A stretch of 11,378 nucleotides of DNA, taken from positions 1 to 11,378 of the forward strand of contig PCAH01000067.1 in NCBI GenBank assembly GCA_002730485.1, in the 5' to 3' direction. Every line of letters starts with the position of its first letter. The stretch's first letter is position 1. The notes beneath the pieces are model-generated. The model was given only the letters and a program-made list of their open reading frames with translations, had not been told where the DNA came from and searched no databases. The position numbers and the translations under genes are program-made. This DNA comes from Dehalococcoidia bacterium (GTDB lineage: Bacteria; Chloroflexota; Dehalococcoidia; UBA3495). Below are positions 6,234 to 11,378 of the stretch, in pieces.

Positions 6234-6968
6234 CTAACGCACCATTCCCCCGTCACCTCTGGAAAAAGACATCCCCTGGGAACGCATCATAGACGTGGTG
6301 TTGCTGCGGGCTATTGCCCTGAGAAAGTTGGACACGATTCCCGTATTCTTTCGGGCTTCTTTCTTGGGTGCAGGCAGGGAAACATCAGAATTCTCATCCA
6401 ATAACCCCCATTGCGACGGCAGGCTACTGCGGGTGACCACTCCCTTTGGCGCTATCAGATAGTGAAAGTCGGCGATGCCCATGAACTTGGGGTCATGGAA
6501 TTTGGTGCTGTACGTCGCCACCCTATTTCGAAACGCCTCTTCTTTTCCGGACACCCGCCGATAATCAGCCAATGCCTGCTTGAACGCAGGAACCTCCCGC
6601 CAGGCTTCTGGGCTCGTTTGCTTGGCGTAATCAACCGCCTGACGCAGTGTCTCTTTGGCCAGATCAGTACGGCCTGTTACCCGGCCCTCCGTGCCCTGTA
6701 AATCTGAGAGGTCACCGGCGGTATGGTCATCTCGCGAAAAATCCGATCTGCTGGATTTGACCTCGATGATGTAAAAGGTGTTCTGCGGCCCCACCGCAGC
6801 CAGGTCCACTATCCGGCCACCCGGACCCTCCAGTTTCACCTCCAGACCAATGACCCGGCAGTCAGCTTCACGGTACAACCACTCCCAGGCAACCATCTTC
6901 AAGTCATACGTCAAAGCAGTCTCGTTGCCGCGTTTGAATGGGCCTGGAGCCACCGCCACACCCGCCAT
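6234..6968 (-). CDS. MmcB-like PD-(D/E)XK nuclease-fold protein
   Basis: The 244-residue product shows a PD-(D/E)XK core: RIVDLAAVG with D55, FYIIEVKSSRSDF with E69 and K71, SRSDFSRDDHT after it, and later a FMGIADFHYLIAPKGVV...LPSQWGLL segment. In MmcB-family DNA repair proteins the same order occurs (EVKSSxxDFxxD, then a CDxxYFAVP/LP..GL stretch), so this is most like MmcB; nuclease activity is inferred, not shown. A helical insert (about 90-155) between the two parts is longer than usual. The tail after about 195 is basic and Ser-rich. ATG 6968 is chosen over GTG 6974 because GAGGGG sits 8 bases before the ATG but only 2 before the GTG. It is convergent with the pilin-like cluster, 42 bases from its end. 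Role in mutagenesis or repair would be a guess. Confidence 0.75.
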   Translation of the reverse strand: MAGVAVAPGPFKRGNETALTYDLKMVAWEWLYREADCRVIGLEVKLEGPGGRIVDLAAVGPQNTFYIIEVKSSRSDFSRDDHTAGDLSDLQGTEGRVTGRTDLAKETLRQAVDYAKQTSPEAWREVPAFKQALADYRRVSGKEEAFRNRVATYSTKFHDPKFMGIADFHYLIAPKGVVTRSSLPSQWGLLDENSDVSLPAPKKEARKNTGIVSNFLRAIARSNTTSMMRSQGMSFSRGDGGMVR

Positions 6969-7096
6969 ACCCACTTCCCCTCATCATTGATATTCACAAC
7001 TAGTTTTACAGCCAGTAGACCAAAATTATGATGACGGCGTTACCGTGGATTTTCAACGAGCTACTGTCTCAAACTACGGACCCACAGTTACAAAAG

Positions 7097-7128
7097 CAAA
7101 GCCCCCAGCGAAATCGCCGAGGGCTTTG
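7097..7128 (-). terminator. Rho-independent terminator of the LLM oxidoreductase operon
   Basis: CAAAGCCC (7097-7104) pairs with GGGCTTTG (7121-7128), with a further GCG/CGC pairing inside the loop. On the minus strand the stem is followed by TTTTG. It lies about 50 bases downstream of the oxidoreductase stop codon. Confidence 0.8.
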
Positions 7129-7176
7129 TTCTTACTACAAATGCAGGGGAAATCCGGACTTGGGAAACGCTGACTC

Positions 7177-8199
7177 TTACTCCAAATCTTGCAGTCTATG
7201 AATCATCTTCCTCATTTGAGCTTCGTCTGGCTTCTTCTCGCAATACAAGGAGAAACTCACCTCGTCCAATAGTCCACCGTAGCGCTCCACAAACTTGTCG
7301 GCGATCTCGTCATACTCGCCGGAGACACAGAAGGCGTCCAGCATCTCATCCGAGACCAACTCTCCCATCTCAGCCCATTGACCTTTCAGAGACATCTCAT
7401 GCAGCACCTGGCCTATCTCAAGATAGCCATGGGCTTCCAGGACAGGGAAATACGACCTGGTAGATGCGTAGAAGGCAATCCGTCGTCGGACCTCAGCCTG
7501 CATAGCGATGATGCTCGATTTATCTGGTCCAGTGATGATGAACCCGCCACCGGTGACTTTCAACGCACTGGCGTCTCTGCCAGCCTTCTGGGCGCCTTTC
7601 TCCAGCCCTGGCCTCACAACTTTTCGGACGTACTCCGGCGACGTGAGACTGTGGAGCATCAGCCCGTCTGAGACTTCACCGGCCACCTGGCAGTTGTAGG
7701 CATTAACTGCAGCGGTGTAGACCTCGGGTGCAGGGAATTCGCTGGGGCCGGGGTCAAAGAACGGCGTCATCAGCGAGAAGTTGTAGCTGTCCCCGTGGTA
7801 CTCCAGTTTTTCACCGGTCTGCCAACCGTGCCAAATCGCCTTCAAAGACTTCACGTAGTCTCTGAGTCGGGGACCTGGAGCTTCCCAGTCGGTGGAGAAG
7901 CGACGCATGATATGACCTTTCACCTGGGTGCCCAGGCCCAACCGGAAGCGGCCTTCTGACAGGTCTTGCAGGTCCCGAGCCAGGTAGGCGGTGATCATTG
8001 GAGAGCGAGGGAAGGCGATGGCGACCCGAGTCTCCAGAATCGTCCGGTTGGTTGAGGTGGCAGCCAGGGCCAAAGGCAAGAACGAATCGTGGGCGGTTTC
8101 GTTGGCCGACATGGAATCGTAGCCCATCCCCTCTGCCCAAGCAGCTTCAGACGCTACTGAAGCTAGTTTTTCTGTGGCCAGCCGGTAAGTTACTCTCAT
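7177..8199 (-). CDS. LLM-class F420-dependent oxidoreductase (TIGR03617-like)
   Basis: A 340-residue luciferase-like monooxygenase fold (TIM barrel) protein. The closest named group I recognise is the TIGR03617 F420-dependent oxidoreductases. Landmarks are the N-terminal WAEGMGYDSMSANETAHDSF (21-40, strand followed by the active-site loop), VAIAFPRSPMITAYLARDLQDLSEGRFRLGLGTQ (59-92), and YTAAVNAYNCQVAGEVSDGL (161-180). Members use coenzyme F420 or FMN to reduce or oxygenate organic substrates; the sequence does not decide which cofactor or substrate. Paralogues of this superfamily are very numerous in SAR202 genomes, which supports the taxonomic guess. The start ATG (8197-8199) lies 2 bases after the stop of the dehydratase gene, so the two are co-transcribed and probably coupled. 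Confidence 0.92.
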   Translation of the reverse strand: MRVTYRLATEKLASVASEAAWAEGMGYDSMSANETAHDSFLPLALAATSTNRTILETRVAIAFPRSPMITAYLARDLQDLSEGRFRLGLGTQVKGHIMRRFSTDWEAPGPRLRDYVKSLKAIWHGWQTGEKLEYHGDSYNFSLMTPFFDPGPSEFPAPEVYTAAVNAYNCQVAGEVSDGLMLHSLTSPEYVRKVVRPGLEKGAQKAGRDASALKVTGGGFIITGPDKSSIIAMQAEVRRRIAFYASTRSYFPVLEAHGYLEIGQVLHEMSLKGQWAEMGELVSDEMLDAFCVSGEYDEIADKFVERYGGLLDEVSFSLYCEKKPDEAQMRKMIHRLQDLE

Positions 8200-8201
8200 A
8201 C

Positions 8202-8564
8202 TTAATCCCGGTCGTTGTCCCCTAAGTTCAGAAATTCCTGATCAGATTTGGCCGCCATGACAAAGTCGTTACGGTGCAGGTTCCGGATCTTATGCGTCCA
8301 CCAAGTCACCTGGACTCGGCCCCACTCGGTGATCAGACGAGGGTGGTGTCCCTGATCTTCGGCCAGGGCTCCCAGCTCTGACGTGAAATCCAAAGCCTGC
8401 TGAAAATCCTTGAACTTGAAGACTCGGTCCAGTTTCGGGATGCCGTTTTCGTGGGTCAGCTCCCAGTCCGGAATCTCTGGCTGTAGTTGGGTCACCTCTT
8501 CGTCGGTCACATGGGGTGAATCCCGACGACAGGCCTCGCATTTTTCGTTGTTTAATCCGGCCAT
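8202..8564 (-). CDS. 4a-hydroxytetrahydrobiopterin dehydratase (pterin-4a-carbinolamine dehydratase)
   Basis: This 120-residue protein is a pterin-4a-carbinolamine dehydratase (PCD/DCoH fold, EC 4.2.1.96), which dehydrates 4a-hydroxytetrahydropterin after aromatic amino acid hydroxylation or a similar reaction. Motifs: KCEACRRDSPHVTDEEV (8-24), IPDWEL (31-36), the core EDQGHHPRLI (69-78) with H73/H74, and VTWWTHKIRNLHRNDF (86-101) with H91 and D100. Length is normal. The CxxC at 9-12 is often seen in bacterial members. A Shine-Dalgarno GAAGGAC lies 6 bases before the ATG (8562-8564). It is the first gene of a two-gene operon with the LLM oxidoreductase. No phenylalanine hydroxylase is present, so its partner pterin enzyme is elsewhere, or the enzyme may serve molybdopterin chemistry as suggested for some bacterial homologues. 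Confidence 0.95.
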   Translation of the reverse strand: MAGLNNEKCEACRRDSPHVTDEEVTQLQPEIPDWELTHENGIPKLDRVFKFKDFQQALDFTSELGALAEDQGHHPRLITEWGRVQVTWWTHKIRNLHRNDFVMAAKSDQEFLNLGDNDRD

Positions 8565-8763
8565 GCTATGTCCTTCGGTGGTTCAGCGTAAATCTTAATC
8601 TAACCTGGCGATGCAGAACCGCCGTGATGTTATGTCCAGAAATTTTAGCATAGGGCGAGCCTGTTTTTTCCAGTGATTCCATGTTTCTAAGAATTCCGAA
8701 TATTGACTCCGAGGGTGCCTGTAATTAGAGTCGAAGCGAAATAACCAGCCACCACCGTTAACC

Positions 8764-8782
8764 CTAGGCCCGATATGCCTAG
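8764..8782. promoter_or_regulatory. Inverted repeat CTAGGC-N7-GCCTAG overlapping a possible -10
   Basis: A 6-bp perfect dyad (8764-8769 and 8777-8782) with a 7-base centre. Its right arm overlaps TAGAAT (8780-8785), a possible -10 for the NHL gene starting at 8809. The arrangement fits a repressor operator, but no -35 is convincing and no regulator is near. Confidence 0.3.
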
Positions 8783-8808
8783 AATATCCACTAAAGACGA
8801 GAAAAAAG

Positions 8809-9885
8809 ATGCAGATTGAGCTTGGCAAGATTCAGACAATAGTCGGAACCGGAGAAGAAGGCTATGCCGGTGACGGCGGGCCCGCTATTGAATGCCTCAT
8901 CGGAGAATCCTACGGCTGTGCCTTCGACGCCGACGACAATCTCTACATCTGCGACGGTCGCAACCACACCGTAAGGCGTATCGACAAGAACACCCAGATC
9001 ATCACCACCGTGGCTGGTACTGGTGAAGCCGGTTATTCCGGAGACGGTGGCCCGGCAACCCAGGCGACCATGGACAATCTGTATTCCCTGACGCTGGACA
9101 CCAACGGCGATATCTACATCGTAGACCGCTTCAACGCAGCCATTCGAAAGGTGGAAGCCGCCACGGACATCATCACCACCGTGGCCGGTACTGGAGAAGC
9201 TGGCTACAGCGGAGACGGTGGCCCTGGGACTCAGGCGCAGATGCGCGAACCCAACGACTGTTTTCTGGATGGGAATGGCGGTCTGCTCATAGCCGATATC
9301 CAAGACCAAAGAATCCGCCGTCTTGACCTGAACACCGGAATCATCACCACCTTTGCCGGAGACGGTGAGAAACGGCGCGAGGGCGACGGTAAACCAGCAA
9401 CAGAGGCCTCTTTGATGGGTCCCAGGGCAGTCTGCCGGGATAGCAAGGGCAACACCTATATAGCCGAGCGCGAAGGCAACGGCGTCCGCAAGGTGGATAC
9501 CAACGGAATCATGAGCACCTTCGCCGGCACAGGAGAACCTGGCTACACCGGTGACGGCGGCCCGGCATTGATCGCCACCTGGGGCGCGCCCAAAGCCATG
9601 CGCTGCGATAACCGGGACAATCTCATCGTAGTGGACACGGAGAACAACGCCGTCCGGTTCATCGATGCCACCACCAGCATCGTTACCACCATTGCCGGCG
9701 GGCACCAAGGTGGCGACGGCGACGGAGGCGATGCCATCGGCTGCGGTTTGGAACGCCCTCACGGTTGTGGAGTCGACCGAGACGGCACTCTGTATATCGC
9801 AGACGGCATCAACCATCGGGTACGCGTGGTGGGAATGGGCCAACAGTCCACACGGCCAGAATACAACCCTAACCGAGCATGGTAA
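8809..9885 (+). CDS. NHL-repeat six-bladed beta-propeller protein
   Basis: A 358-residue protein made almost wholly of NHL-type repeats. The motif GTGExGYxGDGGP recurs at residues 13, 70, 127, 184 (degenerate: GDGEKRREGDGKP), 240 and 297 (degenerate: GGHQGGDGDGGDA), a spacing of 57, 57, 57, 56 and 57 residues. Each unit also carries the NHL strand pattern D-x-x-G-x-x-Y/L-I-x-D-x-x-N-x-x-V/I-R. Six units predict a closed six-bladed propeller. Such proteins act as scaffolds or as lyases/hydrolases; nothing here identifies a substrate. There is no signal peptide, membrane segment or other domain, so it is probably cytoplasmic. The Shine-Dalgarno region is weak (GAGAAAAAAG). The C-terminal tail (about 344-358) lies outside the last blade. 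Confidence 0.92.
   Translation: MQIELGKIQTIVGTGEEGYAGDGGPAIECLIGESYGCAFDADDNLYICDGRNHTVRRIDKNTQIITTVAGTGEAGYSGDGGPATQATMDNLYSLTLDTNGDIYIVDRFNAAIRKVEAATDIITTVAGTGEAGYSGDGGPGTQAQMREPNDCFLDGNGGLLIADIQDQRIRRLDLNTGIITTFAGDGEKRREGDGKPATEASLMGPRAVCRDSKGNTYIAEREGNGVRKVDTNGIMSTFAGTGEPGYTGDGGPALIATWGAPKAMRCDNRDNLIVVDTENNAVRFIDATTSIVTTIAGGHQGGDGDGGDAIGCGLERPHGCGVDRDGTLYIADGINHRVRVVGMGQQSTRPEYNPNRAW
8845..9837 (+). repeat. Internal tandem repeats of about 171 bp encoding NHL blades
   Basis: Six units of 171 or 168 bp in frame. Units 2 and 3 (motifs at about 9016 and 9187) are the most alike at the DNA level, sharing the GGTACTGG(T/A)GAAGC and GGAGACGGTGGCCC stretches. The first, fourth, fifth and sixth are more diverged. 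Blade gain or loss by recombination between units 2 and 3 is possible. Confidence 0.8.
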
Positions 9886-9940
9886 TATCGGGGTGTGCTA
9901 AAAGGCCAGCGTAAGATGATCAGCAAACGGAGGATTGGAC

Positions 9941-10477
9941 ATGTCACTGATTAAAAACCTTGGACACGTAGGCATCATTTGTGACGACCTCATGAAGGTG
10001 CGGGACTTCTACACTCGGGTGATGGGCCTGACCGTCACCGATGAGAATCTGGAACGGGGCATCTGCTTCCTCAGCGCCGATCCGGATAACGAACACCATG
10101 AGTTAGCCCTGGGCCAGGCACGCGGCGCTGACCATCCTGAAGGTGCACGCTACGCAACCGAGAACGTGGGCCAGATCTCCTACATCGTGCCAGACATGGC
10201 TGCCTTACGGGAACTGAACAACCGGTTCAAGGCAGAGAATATCGAGATACTGCGCACGGTCACCCACGGCATATCCTGCAGCATCTACTTCCACGACCCA
10301 GAGAATAACGTGGGCGAGGTCTACTACAAGACCGGATTCGTGGTGAAACAGGGGTTCAGCCGAGCCATCGACCTAGAGAGTCAAACCGACCAGGAGATCC
10401 TCGATTTCTCCCAATCGTTCGAAGCCACTGAAGGGCCGTTCCAAGGCGCTCAGGTACCTGTAGGCGGCGACGACTAG
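9941..10477 (+). CDS. VOC-family (glyoxalase / extradiol dioxygenase-like) metalloprotein
   Basis: This 178-residue protein has the vicinal oxygen chelate fold in two beta-alpha-beta-beta-beta halves. It starts with SLIKNLGHVGIICDDLMKVR-type beta1 (H9), then FYTRVMGLTVTDEN, HHELALG (53/54 region), QISYIVPDM (beta5 of the second half), and ends with HGISCSIYFHDPENNVGEVYY (109-129; E126). The likely metal site is H9, H53 or E54, Q78 and E126. The beta5 position is usually His and is Gln78 here. Members include glyoxalase I, fosfomycin resistance proteins and extradiol dioxygenases; the second half and the HDPENN pattern look most like the dioxygenase-type. The start is ATG 9941, with GGAGGA 6 bases upstream. 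An in-frame TTG at 9935 lies inside that spacing and is rejected. Substrate unknown. Confidence 0.9.
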   Translation: MSLIKNLGHVGIICDDLMKVRDFYTRVMGLTVTDENLERGICFLSADPDNEHHELALGQARGADHPEGARYATENVGQISYIVPDMAALRELNNRFKAENIEILRTVTHGISCSIYFHDPENNVGEVYYKTGFVVKQGFSRAIDLESQTDQEILDFSQSFEATEGPFQGAQVPVGGDD

Positions 10478-10507
10478 ACCGCCCATCAACCTGGCAATTC
10501 CGATCTG

Positions 10508-10550
10508 ACGAAAAATGCCCCAACCGTTTTACGGTTGGGGCATTTTTCGT
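10508..10550. terminator. Strong bidirectional terminator, 19-bp perfect stem
   Basis: An exact inverted repeat of 19 bp (10508-10526 with 10532-10550) and a 5-base loop TTTTA. The stem core is GCCCCAACCG/CGGTTGGGGC, flanked by A5 on the left and T5 on the right. It ends the VOC gene transcript and insulates argH. Confidence 0.95.
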
Positions 10551-10591
10551 TTCGGCGTAAACGGACAGCCGCCAATCCGACGCACCTTCCC

Positions 10592-10620
10592 TTGAGCCGT
10601 GCCCATCCGAGGTTTATAGT
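10592..10620 (+). promoter_or_regulatory. Probable argH promoter, giving a leaderless or near-leaderless mRNA
   Basis: TTGAGC (10592-10597) and TATAGT (10615-10620) are separated by exactly 17 bases. The ATG of argH is at 10630, so transcription would begin about 0-4 bases before it. No Shine-Dalgarno sequence is present between the -10 box and the ATG. Confidence 0.6.
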
Positions 10621-10629
10621 CTTTACAGC

Positions 10630-11378
10630 ATGACTGATTTCAGCAGATACACCGTTTCCATCGACTACGACCGGCGCCTGTACAAACAGGACATCGCCGG
10701 ATCGATGGCGCACGCCAAGATGCTGGCCAAGCAGGGCATCATCTCCCAGGAAGACGCAGCCCAGATAACCCAGGGTTTGGCGTCGATAGAGCAGGAAATC
10801 ACCGAGGAGAAATTTCCCTGGGACCCGGCCCTGGAAGACCTGCACATGAATATAGAAAGCCGCCTGCACCAGATCATAGGTGCTGCGGCGGGCAGACTGC
10901 ACACCGCCCGGTCGCGAAACGACCAGGTAGCCGTCGATCTACGGCTCTACACCAAGGCCGCCATCGTGGACCTGGTCAAAGGTTTGCGCGGCGTGCAATC
11001 GGCGTTGGTTGGCCTGGCCGGTAAATACCAGGGCGTGGTGATGCCCGGCTACACCCACGTCCAACGGGCCCAACCGATCCTGTTCCCCCACCATATGCTG
11101 GCCTATTTTGAGATGTTCCAAAGGGACGTCGGCCGCTTTGAAGACTGCTATCGGCGCACCGACGTGATGCCCCTGGGCAGCGGAGCCCTGGCTGGCGTCG
11201 CCTACCAGACCGACCGCGAGTTCCTGGCCGCCGAGTTGGGTTTCAGCCGCATCAGTGCCAACAGCATGGACGCTGTGGCAGATCGGGATTTCGTGGTCGA
11301 ATTCCTGGCTGCTGCCTCTCTCTGCATGATGCACTTCTCCCGACTATCCGAGGAGCTGATTCTTTGGTCCAGCGGCGA
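10630..11378 (+). CDS. argH: Argininosuccinate lyase, N-terminal part (3' truncated by window edge)
   Basis: ArgH splits argininosuccinate into arginine and fumarate, the last step of arginine synthesis. The visible 249 residues include YDRRLYKQDIAGSMAHAKML (13-32), LEDLHMNIESRL (68-79), TARSRNDQVAVDLRLY (92-107) with the SRNDQ substrate loop, PGYTHVQRAQPILFPHH (139-155) with H143, and NSMDAVADRDF (211-221). The window ends before the conserved SSxMPQKKN loop, so that motif cannot be checked. The frame stays open to the edge. The usual N-terminal WGGRF segment (about 12-15 residues) is missing: no such sequence is encoded between the upstream stop at 10558 and the ATG. The leader looks absent, and a -10 sits 9 bases before the ATG. 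It is separated from the VOC gene by a strong terminator. Confidence 0.96.
   Translation, partial: MTDFSRYTVSIDYDRRLYKQDIAGSMAHAKMLAKQGIISQEDAAQITQGLASIEQEITEEKFPWDPALEDLHMNIESRLHQIIGAAAGRLHTARSRNDQVAVDLRLYTKAAIVDLVKGLRGVQSALVGLAGKYQGVVMPGYTHVQRAQPILFPHHMLAYFEMFQRDVGRFEDCYRRTDVMPLGSGALAGVAYQTDREFLAAELGFSRISANSMDAVADRDFVVEFLAAASLCMMHFSRLSEELILWSSG

Noticed and set aside
8595..8828. Minus-strand open frame of 77 codons between the dehydratase and NHL genes
   Set aside because: No recognisable motif and no Shine-Dalgarno site. It runs across the promoter regions of both flanking genes.
8791..9843. Long open frame on the minus strand, opposite the NHL propeller
   Set aside because: It is the mirror of a strongly periodic gene. 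The plus-strand frame has clear NHL motifs, while the minus-strand product has only a diffuse repeat that follows from the same DNA period.
10486..11334. Minus-strand open frames opposite argH
   Set aside because: The plus strand carries unmistakable argininosuccinate lyase motifs throughout.

Overview
This window looks like a piece of a bacterial chromosome, most likely from an uncultured member of the Chloroflexota close to the SAR202 clade. I infer this from the mix of an F420-type luciferase-like oxidoreductase, a pterin dehydratase, an NHL propeller and Tad/type IV pilin-like genes, plus moderately high GC with drifting codon use. No 16S rRNA or other strict marker is present, so the taxonomy is tentative. 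No tRNA, rRNA, CRISPR array, transposase or phage gene was seen.

Layout. (1) 1-554: 3' end of uvrC (+). (2) 718-1383: a conserved-looking protein with a low-complexity linker and a winged-helix-like C-terminus (+). (3) 1549-2292: a PIG-L/LmbE-family deacetylase (+), closed by a strong bidirectional hairpin it shares with the next gene. (4) 2386-3378 (-): a receiver domain fused to a class III nucleotide cyclase. Directly upstream, on the same strand, lies the decayed 3' end of a second response regulator (3391-3504). (5) 3819-6191 (+): three consecutive pilin-like genes that overlap through TTGA stop/start junctions. The first is broken by a frameshift and the third by an in-frame TAA, so the cluster reads as decaying or as containing assembly errors. 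(6) 6234-6968 (-): an MmcB-like PD-(D/E)XK protein. (7) 7177-8564 (-): a two-gene operon of pterin-4a-carbinolamine dehydratase and an LLM-class F420-dependent oxidoreductase, with a terminator behind it. (8) 8809-9885 (+): a six-blade NHL propeller with near-perfect 57-residue periodicity. (9) 9941-10477 (+): a VOC-fold metalloenzyme followed by a 19-bp perfect terminator stem. (10) 10630 to the window edge (+): argH, with a promoter so close to the start codon that its mRNA is probably leaderless.

How the genes relate. uvrC and argH are housekeeping genes that frame an accessory stretch. The main points of interest are the pilin-like cluster with two independent lesions, the response-regulator remnant beside a cyclase that lacks the usual transition-state Asn, and the probable leaderless promoters. 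I do not see a clear new defence or biosynthetic system. The pilin-like cluster with its DUF11-type surface protein is the closest thing to an undescribed module.
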